From assembly GCF_005886875.1 (NCBI RefSeq), contig NZ_PNBY01000093.1:1-41902 (forward strand): a DNA stretch of 41,902 bases. Reading direction: 5' to 3'. This document shows, piece after piece, positions 18,131-26,511 of the stretch. Under the pieces are notes generated by a model. That model worked only from the letters and a program-made list of their open reading frames with translations, ran no database searches and was not told the origin of the DNA. The position numbers were made by a program, and so were the translations under genes. Every line of letters begins with the position of its first letter. Position 1 is the stretch's first letter. Origin of the DNA: Pseudoalteromonas aurantia (GTDB lineage Bacteria > Pseudomonadota > Gammaproteobacteria > Enterobacterales > Alteromonadaceae).

Positions 18131-20662
18131 CGTATGACCAAAAAAGAGTGCGTTAGTCAATAACCGACTACTACCATACCAGTAACCTCTAAATACGGGG
18201 TTATCTGAACTTGCAATGACACTCCCTTGGCCATACCTGTGTGCAACCACTGCTGCACTTTCACTGATTTTCGCGACATTCTCCTTTGCAGCATACCCTG
18301 ATAACAGAGGATCTTTGGTATATTTATTCACCAGTAGAAATGGCTGTTCAGGGGTCTTAAGTAACCATGTACTGTTTTTAAACATGGGCAGTAAGCGGCG
18401 TTGAAAGCCAAAAGACAATGGGTGAGACAAGTCTAATTCAGTCGCAAATATTGCCCCTGCAATACGCTGCTTTGCAGCTAGCGCATCACGCGTTCCATAT
18501 TGTAACCCCTCAGTATTAAACTGCTCAGCCATCTCTTTACGAGTGATGCTTTGTGCATTTAAAAGCTGGCTATCCATCAGCCACTTTGCTCCCCGCTTAT
18601 GACCCCAAATAACACCCCCCTTATTCACCCATCCAGTCAGCGCAACTTTGGCTCGATCAGAAAGTTTATTGAAGCGGCCATCCGTCAATATCACATGGCT
18701 ATAGCGTGTCAAATCAACCTTACCCAATCTATGTTGTTCTATTAACGTCGGTGCGATCCCTAGATGCTTGTCTAAATGATACCAAACCTCTCCGACTTCA
18801 TATTGGCTACTCCCTTGCCCGCCTACCAATAAAACTTTAGGTAAAGACAATGCTCTCATATTACGTGAACCAAGATCGATACCTTTACTCGTCAAACCCG
18901 TGTCTATTGGGTGGACTTTTACAGCAAACTTCGATTGAGCATTATTGAGCACTGACAACCACTGTGCATTACGTTGTAACCCTGCTGGAACAATGATGCT
19001 TCCCGCTGAAAAATCATGTTGTAAGCCCGCTGTTTCCGCTGTAAATGATTTCATAGCAACACGTGCTGCAATGTTATTACTCAGTAGGTAATTCAGCATT
19101 TTTGGTGCATTCCATGCTTGCCATGAAAATCCATAGGCATAGGTTTCTGATAATTTTGAGAATTGCTCTTTTATAGGTGACCGCCATGGCTCATCTGCAA
19201 CCTTCAGTCCCCATGTGCTAGCTGCCTGAGAAAACTGTAGGTTAAACGCATGTGCCAAAGTCCACCCTGATACATCATAAAAGGTATTATCTTGAAAGGA
19301 CTGCTGTTCTGAAAATATCGCTTTGATTAAACGATACTGAGATTGTGATAAAGGTACATACATATCGCCTTTTTGATACTGATATTTACCCACTTTGTAC
19401 TCTTTTGTCAGTTCAAATGCCTCAATTTTGTGCTGTGACAACACTGACAAAAATTGTTCAAATTTTTGTTTATCGTGGCCTGCAGCCACCACATAACCTT
19501 CAAATTTTTCTTTCTCTGCGAGTGCGCTCGCCCCCGTATAAAACTGCTGTTGATATGCTTGTAACTTCACCTTATTTTTTATAACGCCTTCAAACGTCGA
19601 TAAACTGGTCGTTAACTGGTTTTTTATGGTCTGAGAAAAACTCAACCGGCCATTAACGGTATCTTGAACATGCCCCCTACTACTTGCCTGCTCAAACAAA
19701 ATACCAATCGCGCCATTGGCATCTGGGTAGGTAGATCCTTTGCCATAGTAAAAATCATCAAAACTCTCTTGGGTAAAGTATAACTGTTTATCTTTATCTA
19801 ACGACTTAGCATGAAATGTCGCTAATATTTCTGTCAATGTAACATTCATTTTTGGCGTCAAAGGGTGGGTACGTGACGCAATGCCAGGTTGAAAGAAATA
19901 ACTGCTATTGGATCCCATTTCATGAAAATCTGTCAATATATTAGGCTTCCAATGATGAAACTGCGCCACTCTTGCTTGTGATTCTGGATGTTGCAACAAC
20001 AGCCAGTCCCTATTTAAGTCAAACATATAATGATTGGTGCGCCCTGAAGGCCAAGTTTCAACATGCTCTCTGTGCTGCGGATCAGCAGACAAATTCATAC
20101 CTCGATTACTATTAGCCCATTGCGCAAAACGCGCCAAGCCATCGGGGTTTAAAGAAGGATCTAACAACACTATCGTATTTTTAAGTAACGTCTGTACTGC
20201 GTCTCCTTGAGCCGCAGCCAAATAATAGGCCACCAGCAGTGCGGCATTGCTGCCTGAGGGTTCATTACCGTGTACGCTATACCCCATCCACGCCACTGCA
20301 GGTGTCTCTGTCTTTACCTCTGAAGACGAAAGTCGTGCTAAATGCTGTGCTCTGATCTGCTCAATGCGCTGTAGTTGATTTGGTGCCGTAATCGTTAAAA
20401 GTAGTAAAGGTCGCTGCTCATGACTATAACCAATAGTTTTTATGTCAACACGATCACTTTTATCTGCCAAAACGCGCATATACTGTACTAATTGATCATG
20501 CCGTACATGCCACTGCCCAACCTCATACCCCAAAACATCACTGGGTGTAGGAATAGTCGGATCAAACTGCACATCCTCAGAAAAATAATAATTCAGTGGT
20601 TTTGCCACTACTGTAAAGGGCAAATAAATGACCATTACCAAACATAATAATACAAGCCGCAT
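18110..20662 (-). CDS. Secreted M14-family zinc carboxypeptidase
   Basis: An 850-aa exported peptidase. Signal peptide 1-20 (cut after VVA). The M14 domain shows zinc ligands H131 and E134 in HGNEPSGSN, a substrate-binding GRTNHYMFDLNRDW block (207-220), third ligand H247 in TDFHEMG and catalytic E324 in ILFEQASSRG. The remaining 500 residues include a region from about 600 (LPKVLLVGGQGSSQYEVGEV) resembling a class I glutamine-amidotransferase-like fold found in large bacterial M14 proteins. A role in extracellular peptide use is inferred. The ATG at 20662 opens the signal peptide. It separates gntX from nfuA. Confidence 0.9.
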   Translation of the reverse strand: MRLVLLCLVMVIYLPFTVVAKPLNYYFSEDVQFDPTIPTPSDVLGYEVGQWHVRHDQLVQYMRVLADKSDRVDIKTIGYSHEQRPLLLLTITAPNQLQRIEQIRAQHLARLSSSEVKTETPAVAWMGYSVHGNEPSGSNAALLVAYYLAAAQGDAVQTLLKNTIVLLDPSLNPDGLARFAQWANSNRGMNLSADPQHREHVETWPSGRTNHYMFDLNRDWLLLQHPESQARVAQFHHWKPNILTDFHEMGSNSSYFFQPGIASRTHPLTPKMNVTLTEILATFHAKSLDKDKQLYFTQESFDDFYYGKGSTYPDANGAIGILFEQASSRGHVQDTVNGRLSFSQTIKNQLTTSLSTFEGVIKNKVKLQAYQQQFYTGASALAEKEKFEGYVVAAGHDKQKFEQFLSVLSQHKIEAFELTKEYKVGKYQYQKGDMYVPLSQSQYRLIKAIFSEQQSFQDNTFYDVSGWTLAHAFNLQFSQAASTWGLKVADEPWRSPIKEQFSKLSETYAYGFSWQAWNAPKMLNYLLSNNIAARVAMKSFTAETAGLQHDFSAGSIIVPAGLQRNAQWLSVLNNAQSKFAVKVHPIDTGLTSKGIDLGSRNMRALSLPKVLLVGGQGSSQYEVGEVWYHLDKHLGIAPTLIEQHRLGKVDLTRYSHVILTDGRFNKLSDRAKVALTGWVNKGGVIWGHKRGAKWLMDSQLLNAQSITRKEMAEQFNTEGLQYGTRDALAAKQRIAGAIFATELDLSHPLSFGFQRRLLPMFKNSTWLLKTPEQPFLLVNKYTKDPLLSGYAAKENVAKISESAAVVAHRYGQGSVIASSDNPVFRGYWYGSSRLLTNALFFGHTLSVQGR

Positions 20663-20767
20663 ATCAAGACCTTAAAACTGATGATTGTTTAAACGCTAAC
20701 AGTCTAATCATAAGTTGCCAAATTTTTACGTCCAACACTAGCGACAATACGATGAGGGGAGTATCAT

Positions 20768-20797
20768 ATGAAGTATCCGAGTAATTTAGTCAAGTAA
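20768..20797 (+). CDS. Possible 9-codon leader ORF upstream of nfuA
   Basis: ATG at 20768 preceded by AGGGGAG (20755-20761) at 6-base spacing, a stronger ribosome site than that of nfuA itself. It encodes MKYPSNLVK and stops at 20795-20797, 11 bases before the nfuA ATG and in a different frame. It could couple translation into nfuA or be chance. No homologue is known to me. Confidence 0.3.
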   Translation: MKYPSNLVK

Positions 20798-20808
20798 TAG
20801 TCACAGTT

Positions 20809-21384
20809 ATGATAACCATTTCAGAAACAGCTCAATCCCATTTTGCTAAACTGCTTTCCGATCAAGCAGAAGAGACCAATATTCGTGTATTTGTGGTAAA
20901 CCCAGGTACATCACAGGCAGAGTGTGGGGTCTCTTATTGCCCAGCAGATGCCGTAGAAGAAAGCGATATTCGCCTACCATTTAATGGCTTCGATGCCGTT
21001 GTCGATGCTGAAAGTGCACCGTTTTTAGAAGAAGCAGAAATTGATTTCGTCACAGACAAGATGGGCACTCAACTGACGCTAAAAGCACCGAATGCCAAAG
21101 CGAAAAAGCTCAGTAAAAATGCTGATTTAAACGAACGTGTTGAACATATGTTGGTATCAGAAGTAAACCCGCAACTTGCTAATCACGGCGGTCAAGTTAG
21201 CTTGGTTGAGATCACAGCGGAAGGTGTTGCAATCTTACAATTTGGTGGCGGGTGTAATGGCTGCTCAATGATAGATGTCACCCTCAAAGAAGGGATCGAA
21301 AAAGAAATGGTGGCTAAGTTTGATGAAATCACTGGAGTACGTGATATTACTGAACACCAAGCTGGCGATCACTCATACTACTAA
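20809..21384 (+). CDS. nfuA: Fe-S biogenesis protein NfuA
   Basis: Carrier that assembles or repairs [4Fe-4S] clusters and delivers them to targets such as lipoate synthase and aconitase. 191 aa, identical in length to E. coli NfuA. The N-terminal A-type-like domain (1-95) keeps [13 protein letters not shown]. The C-terminal Nfu domain has the cluster cysteines C149 and C152 in GGGCNGCSM and ends [10 protein letters not shown]. The start is fixed by homology to MIRISDAAQ-type N-termini, although its own ribosome site is weak. Followed after 7 bases by a small membrane protein gene. Confidence 0.97.
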   Translation: MITISETAQSHFAKLLSDQAEETNIRVFVVNPGTSQAECGVSYCPADAVEESDIRLPFNGFDAVVDAESAPFLEEAEIDFVTDKMGTQLTLKAPNAKAKKLSKNADLNERVEHMLVSEVNPQLANHGGQVSLVEITAEGVAILQFGGGCNGCSMIDVTLKEGIEKEMVAKFDEITGVRDITEHQAGDHSYY

Positions 21385-21391
21385 ACGCTCG

Positions 21392-21667
21392 ATGTTAAAA
21401 TCCGTCATTTATAAATTGGGCCAGCACCCCAAGCTCAGCCTTAAACGCTTTTTTATTGGTTTAGGGCTATTCGCACTGAGTTTATTAGCCATTGCCTATG
21501 GTTATTACCAGCATGCTTGGGTACAGCTTATTGGCTTAGGGCTACTCGCCCCGGCGCTCTTTTTTTCCGGCTGGGGCTATGTTGGCATATTTGCTAACCG
21601 TTTTTCGCAAGTCATTGTAACAATGCACCCTGATGACAGATCTGCCGATAACGGTAAAACAAAGTAG
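21392..21667 (+). CDS. Small two-helix membrane protein downstream of nfuA
   Basis: 91 aa, not recognised. Basic N-terminus (KLGQHPKLSLKR), two hydrophobic helices (about 20-38 and 43-65), and a polar tail with TMHPDDRSADNG. It starts 7 bases after the nfuA stop with no independent ribosome site, so it is probably coupled to nfuA. The last 56 bases overlap the 3' end of the convergent MATE gene. A longer frame starting inside nfuA at 21275 is only nfuA read in another frame. Confidence 0.65.
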   Translation: MLKSVIYKLGQHPKLSLKRFFIGLGLFALSLLAIAYGYYQHAWVQLIGLGLLAPALFFSGWGYVGIFANRFSQVIVTMHPDDRSADNGKTK

Positions 21668-22943
21668 CACCACGCATTGCCATAAAGCAGCTCATTGCGA
21701 ACCATAAGCCATGATTGCCCCATTCTAATGTCAGCACAACTGGTGTAAAAAACCCAAGCACAACCGCAATAAACATTGAGTTACGCATTTCCTTAGCGCG
21801 AGTCAAACCCACAAACACACCGTCAAATAAAAAACAGCCCATAGCGACAACTGGGAGCACTATTAGCCAAGGTAAATACAGACTTGCCTCAGTGATAACT
21901 GAGGGGATATTTGTCAGTAACCTAATTATTGATGACCCGAATAAGGCAAAAAAGGCACAGTAACCCAAAGCAAATAACGCCCCCCAAAAAACACTGACAT
22001 TAACCCACAATCTTACTTGTACAGGATCACCTTCCCCTTTAGCTGCGCCTACTTTCGCTTCTGCTGCATAGGCAATACCATCTAATGCAAAACTGACCAA
22101 CATCAGAAAATTTAACAACACAGCATTGGCTGCAAGTGTCACTTCCCCTAATCGTGCACCGTAAAAGGTCATAAAGCTAAAACACAACTGTAATAACAAA
22201 GAGCGAATGAAAATATCACGGTTTAAAGTTAATAACCGCGCAATACTGCCTCTTGATGGAAACTGAATGTTCCAAATAACGCCATAACGTCTAAATAATT
22301 TTTTGATTAAATAAATGGCCAGGAACAACGCACTATAATCAGCAATTACAGAAGCGCTCGCCGCGCCAGCAACCCCTAAGTCAAGCACTAACACAAGTAC
22401 AACATCAAGTACAATATTCACCAAATTAGTAAATAGCACCAGATAAAAGGGTCCTTTGCCATAATGCATACCCAGCATCAAACCCAGCAGCACTAAATTG
22501 CCTAAAGCAGCTGGTGCACTCCAAATACGAATAGAAAAGTAAGTACTAGCTTGCACCATAACTTCCTCAGATGATTGAGATAAGGAAGCGATCACCGAAA
22601 GTAACGTCGGACTCAGTGCTATTAAAGTTAATGCGAATAGCAAAGACAACAGTAAACTACTGACTAACAATTGCTTAATTTTATCAAAGTCTTTGGCACC
22701 AAACGCCTGAGCTATTACGCCAGTGGTACTCATACGTAAGAAACTGGCTAGCCAAAATAATACCGCAATACTGCTAGAACCCAATGCTATACCAGCTAAA
22801 TAATGTGCACTTGATAGATGACCAATCACAGCAGTATCAACCAGCCCTAGTAACGGCACTGAAATATTTGATAAAATCATTGGTCCCGCAAGTAGGAGTA
22901 AAGCGAAGTGGTAGGACTTATGTTTGCTAAAAAAGTGACCCAT
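21612..22943 (-). CDS. MATE-family efflux transporter (DinF-like)
   Basis: 443-aa membrane exporter of the multidrug and toxic compound extrusion family, DinF subgroup, normally driven by Na+ or H+. The N-terminal helix has the family pattern LLAGPMILSNISVPLLGLVD, followed by TAVIGHL, and about 12 membrane helices fit the length. Substrates cannot be predicted. The ATG at 22943 gives the usual N-terminal length for DinF proteins, although no strong ribosome site is visible. Its 5' end overlaps the 5' end of the divergent deacetylase gene by about 24 bases, and its 3' end overlaps the small gene after nfuA. Confidence 0.92.
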   Translation of the reverse strand: MGHFFSKHKSYHFALLLLAGPMILSNISVPLLGLVDTAVIGHLSSAHYLAGIALGSSSIAVLFWLASFLRMSTTGVIAQAFGAKDFDKIKQLLVSSLLLSLLFALTLIALSPTLLSVIASLSQSSEEVMVQASTYFSIRIWSAPAALGNLVLLGLMLGMHYGKGPFYLVLFTNLVNIVLDVVLVLVLDLGVAGAASASVIADYSALFLAIYLIKKLFRRYGVIWNIQFPSRGSIARLLTLNRDIFIRSLLLQLCFSFMTFYGARLGEVTLAANAVLLNFLMLVSFALDGIAYAAEAKVGAAKGEGDPVQVRLWVNVSVFWGALFALGYCAFFALFGSSIIRLLTNIPSVITEASLYLPWLIVLPVVAMGCFLFDGVFVGLTRAKEMRNSMFIAVVLGFFTPVVLTLEWGNHGLWFAMSCFMAMRGATLFYRYRQICHQGALLQ

Positions 22944-23969
22944 ATTATTTGGTTGGCCTTAGTATTAATGACACACAATGTATTTGCAGCCGTGATCTTA
23001 CAGTATCATCACGTTAGCGAAAAGCTGCCTGCTGTAACCTCGGTCAATAGCGAGACATTTAAGTCTCATTTGCAATATTTAAAAACCAACAACTTTAATG
23101 TTGTCCCTCTCGACACGCTATTAAGTAATCTTAAAGAGGGAGAAACAGTCAGTGCCAATACTGTGGCGATCACCTTTGATGATGGCTATGATAACAATAT
23201 TACCGATGCAGCCCCGATTCTCGAAGCTTTTAATTATCCCTATACAATTTTTGTTAACCCACAACTCATCGACGAGCAACAAAGCTATGTTATGACATGG
23301 GATCAATTAAGGACGCTCGCTAAACGCGGTGCACTCATAGCAAACCACAGTGCTAAGCATGATTATCTGCACAAGCACTTACAAGGTGAAAGCCAAGCAC
23401 AATGGTATCGCCGCATTAGTCACGACATTACTTGGTCAGAGCAGCGGATTCATAAAGAAATAGGTCACCATGCGAAATTATTGGCCTACCCTTATGGCGA
23501 GTTTAACAATGCCTTACAGCGCCTGGTGTCTGATTTGGGATATACCGGTATCGGGCAACACTCTGGGGCGGTTGGAGTAACATCAGACTTTACCCGTCTG
23601 CCTCGCTTCCCAGCATCAGGTATTTATAGCAATTTAAATACTCTAAAAACTAAAATACACGCTCACCCTTTTGCCATCGATACCGTAAAATATAGTGATT
23701 CAGTCACCACGCAAACACATCCAACTGTGACACTTAGTTTTGCCGAAAAGCCTTTTCAGAATTCGCAATTTGCATGCTTTGTATCCGGAATTGGAGCGGC
23801 TACATTGAAGTGGATAAATGACAGCACCGTATCTGTCACTTCACCTAAAAAGTTACCTATAGGTCGCTCTAGATATAACTGCACGGCACCCGTGAAAAGT
23901 CTCCCAGGTACATATTACTGGTACTCTCAGCCATGGGTGATCATACAAAATTCACTGGCTGATAGCTAA
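22920..23969 (+). CDS. Secreted polysaccharide deacetylase family protein (CE4)
   Basis: 349 aa from the ATG at 22920, which has AGGA 6 bases upstream; a GTG at 22908 is possible. Signal peptide about 1-24 (ends NVFAA). The CE4/NodB domain shows ITFDDGYDNN (D87, D88) and the metal pair H143-x3-H147 in NHSAKH. The arrangement LQYHHVS at the N-terminus is typical of the PgaB/XynD-like branch. It should remove N- or O-acetyl groups from a polysaccharide, perhaps peptidoglycan or an exopolymer; the target is unknown. The C-terminal 100 residues are beta-rich and unassigned. It converges with cheB, leaving 12 bases between stops. Confidence 0.87.
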   Translation: MFAKKVTHIIWLALVLMTHNVFAAVILQYHHVSEKLPAVTSVNSETFKSHLQYLKTNNFNVVPLDTLLSNLKEGETVSANTVAITFDDGYDNNITDAAPILEAFNYPYTIFVNPQLIDEQQSYVMTWDQLRTLAKRGALIANHSAKHDYLHKHLQGESQAQWYRRISHDITWSEQRIHKEIGHHAKLLAYPYGEFNNALQRLVSDLGYTGIGQHSGAVGVTSDFTRLPRFPASGIYSNLNTLKTKIHAHPFAIDTVKYSDSVTTQTHPTVTLSFAEKPFQNSQFACFVSGIGAATLKWINDSTVSVTSPKKLPIGRSRYNCTAPVKSLPGTYYWYSQPWVIIQNSLADS

Positions 23970-23981
23970 ATTTCCAGTAAG

Positions 23982-25025
23982 TTAAACTTTACGACATGGC
24001 TTTGCCACGGAATACAATAAGGTTTGAGTCACTTTACTTAAGGGGATCACTTTTTGTGCAGCCTCTAACTGCACAGCCGCTCGAGGCATCCCCCAAACGA
24101 CACTACTTTTTTCATCCTGCGCAGCGGTCTTAGCTCCGCTTTGACGCAGTTTTAACATGCCTTTTGCACCATCACTGCCCATACCAGTTAAGAGTACAGC
24201 ACTAACTGATTTAGCCATAGGTACTAAAGAGTCAAACAACACATCTACCGCAGGCTTATGTCTATTTACAGGGGCTGTGTCATCTAGTTCACACACAGTA
24301 ACTGAGCCGCGTTTTACAATCTTTAAGTGCTTACCTCCTGGTGCAATGAATACTTGACCCGATGCTAATACATCACCATGTTCAGCCTCTTTTACCGCAA
24401 CAGTACAACAGCGATCCATGCGTTGCGCAAAGGAAGTGCTAAATACCGGGGGAATATGCTGTGTAATAACAGTTGGCGGTGCATGCTTTGGAAATGTCAT
24501 GAGTACTTCTTTAATTGCTTCCGTCCCGCCAGTCGATGCGCCGATTGCGATAATGGCATTAAGGTCAAACTTTTCTGTCTCACCCTGTATCTGAAACGAT
24601 GCATTTGCTGCTGGCTTAAAAGCGCGGATCCGCGCTTGCGATGCCACTCTTATTTTCTCTTGTAGTGTATAAGCGTACGCTTGCAGTTGGTCTGCTATAT
24701 TCAACGTGGGTTTTGCAATAAAATCAATCGCACCAATCTCCAAAGCCTCTAATGTAGCTGGTGAGCCTTGCTGAGTTAGCGTCGAGATCATCACCACAGG
24801 CATAGGCCTTAGCCGCATTAAATTGCGTAAAAAACTTAGCCCATCCATCTTCGGCATTTCTATATCGAGAGTTAACACATCAGGGTTAAGTGTTTTTATC
24901 ATCTGTCTTGCTTGGTAAGGGTCTTCTGCACATCCCACTACGGTAATGTCGCGCGCTTGTTTCAAAACTTCGGTTAATATCCCTCTAATGAGAGGAGAAT
25001 CATCAATCACTAATACTTTTATCAT
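23982..25025 (-). CDS. cheB: Protein-glutamate methylesterase/deamidase CheB
   Basis: Demethylates and deamidates chemoreceptors during adaptation. 347 aa. The receiver domain has phospho-acceptor D54 in LDIEMPKMDG. The C-terminal esterase has catalytic S164 (GASTGG), H190 (TQHIPP) and D285 (GMGSDGA), the same spacing as in E. coli CheB. The ATG at 25025 follows an AGGGGGC site. Last gene of the eight-gene chemosensory operon; 8 bases separate it from cheD. Confidence 0.96.
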   Translation of the reverse strand: MIKVLVIDDSPLIRGILTEVLKQARDITVVGCAEDPYQARQMIKTLNPDVLTLDIEMPKMDGLSFLRNLMRLRPMPVVMISTLTQQGSPATLEALEIGAIDFIAKPTLNIADQLQAYAYTLQEKIRVASQARIRAFKPAANASFQIQGETEKFDLNAIIAIGASTGGTEAIKEVLMTFPKHAPPTVITQHIPPVFSTSFAQRMDRCCTVAVKEAEHGDVLASGQVFIAPGGKHLKIVKRGSVTVCELDDTAPVNRHKPAVDVLFDSLVPMAKSVSAVLLTGMGSDGAKGMLKLRQSGAKTAAQDEKSSVVWGMPRAAVQLEAAQKVIPLSKVTQTLLYSVAKPCRKV

Positions 25026-25033
25026 GGTGCCCC

Positions 25034-25651
25034 CTAAAAGAGTTCTATATTGGTTTTCGCATCTTGTGCTTCAATATCATGTAAATAACGAACTTCTCGT
25101 TTCTCAATGGTGTCGTTATGCATTTGGCGCAACTTTTTAACGTGTGCCTTACCAGTCTGGGGATTAAAAACCACCTTGCGTGGCCAAGGGCCACCTACAT
25201 CATGAGAAACCAACTCCAATGCCTCATCTTGAATATAAGCATTAGCAAAACGAATATTACCGATGCCAATATCCGTCATTGAACGAATGATCTTACCACC
25301 ACCAAACAGCTTTATTTTTAAAGAATGCCTGCATGCACCATTTTTAATTAATTCATTTATCAAATATTCCATTGCCCAGTTTCCATATCTACAATTCAAG
25401 TCATCTGCATTAATGTCTTCCATGCCCTTAACTCCGGGTAGCATAAAGTGATTCATCCCACCAAGACCGAGTTGTTCGTCATAAATACACGCCGCAATGC
25501 ATGAGCCAAGTACCGTTGAAATCAGCTCATTGTGTTTAGACACATAAAACTCACCCGGTAAAACTTTTGCAACAACCATACAGCGACTTGAATCCCAAAA
25601 CCGTTTTACATGTTCAAATCCACTTATTACCGGCTTAAATTCATTATTCAC
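25034..25651 (-). CDS. cheD: Chemoreceptor glutamine deamidase CheD
   Basis: Deamidates receptor glutamines and can interact with receptors or CheC-type phosphatases. 205 aa. Catalytic cysteine C51 in TVLGSCIAACIYD and histidine H68 in GGMNHFMLP, plus KLFGGGKI. The start is GTG at 25651, overlapping the cheR stop by 8 bases; the HVKRFWD segment before PGEFYV is conserved in CheD, so a later ATG would truncate the protein. No cheC is present nearby. Confidence 0.95.
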   Translation of the reverse strand: MNNEFKPVISGFEHVKRFWDSSRCMVVAKVLPGEFYVSKHNELISTVLGSCIAACIYDEQLGLGGMNHFMLPGVKGMEDINADDLNCRYGNWAMEYLINELIKNGACRHSLKIKLFGGGKIIRSMTDIGIGNIRFANAYIQDEALELVSHDVGGPWPRKVVFNPQTGKAHVKKLRQMHNDTIEKREVRYLHDIEAQDAKTNIELF

Positions 25652-26465
25652 TATTCATTTTCTTATACATAGTCTTGCCTAGGTTCTTGAATTCACTATG
25701 CTCTTTTCCCATCGTTTCAGAGTGCCCAATAAATAAATGTCCATCATGTGCCAACATGCGATGATAACCTTTAAATAAATTACCTTTTGTTTTTTTATCA
25801 AAATAAATCAGTACATTGCGACAAAATATAACGTCAAACGGCCCTTTCATTGGCCATTTTTCAAGTAAATTTAGCCGCTTAAACGAAATCATTTGTTGTA
25901 ATTGAGGCTTCACCCTATACGCGTTGCCATCTGTACTTTTTAAAAAGAACCGCTTTAACTGAGCTGGGCTAAGCCCTGTAATCGTCACCGGTTCATAAAT
26001 GCCTTGCTGCGCTTTGGCCAATACATTTGAGTCCAAGTCAGTCGCCAGAATTTTTACATCCCAAGAGGCAGGAAAGCGCCCGACTAATGTCATTGCAATA
26101 CTGTAAGGTTCCTCACCGGTGGAGCAGCCTGCTGACCAAATTCTGACCCGTTTAGACGTCTTATTCGACTCTAATAAGGCAGGAATTATCGTGTCACTCA
26201 CATGTTTGAAGTGATGATTTTCGCGAAAAAAAGACGTTAAGTTTGTCGTAATGGCATTTATAAAGTGGCTAAATTCAGCGCCGCTATGTGTATCTAAATA
26301 ATCCAAATAAGCCGCAAAAGAAGTTAGCTCATTCGTACGTATACGCCGTGCTAGACGCGAGTAGACCATTTCCCTTTTATGCGGGCCAAGCACAATGCCA
26401 CATGCTTGATATACCCGCTCCGAAATTACTTTAAAATCAGTATCTGTAAATGCAAACTCTCGCAT
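25644..26465 (-). CDS. cheR: Chemoreceptor methyltransferase CheR
   Basis: SAM-dependent methylation of receptor glutamates. 273 aa. N-terminal helical domain with NLTSFFRE (75-82), SAM-binding IWSAGCSTGEEPYSIAM (109-125), and FDVIFCRNVLIYF. The beta-subdomain that binds receptor pentapeptides is expected in the C-terminal half. The adjacent receptor ends in EWEEF, so the pair looks matched. A GGAG site lies about 8 bases before the ATG. Confidence 0.96.
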   Translation of the reverse strand: MREFAFTDTDFKVISERVYQACGIVLGPHKREMVYSRLARRIRTNELTSFAAYLDYLDTHSGAEFSHFINAITTNLTSFFRENHHFKHVSDTIIPALLESNKTSKRVRIWSAGCSTGEEPYSIAMTLVGRFPASWDVKILATDLDSNVLAKAQQGIYEPVTITGLSPAQLKRFFLKSTDGNAYRVKPQLQQMISFKRLNLLEKWPMKGPFDVIFCRNVLIYFDKKTKGNLFKGYHRMLAHDGHLFIGHSETMGKEHSEFKNLGKTMYKKMNSE

Positions 26466-26511
26466 CCTTCACTCTCCACAACATTACAGAGAGGAAAAAG
26501 CCATACTACTG

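Noticed and set aside
22908..22919. GTG start four codons before the deacetylase ATG
   Set aside because: ATG at 22920 has AGGA at 6 bases and yields a compact signal peptide.
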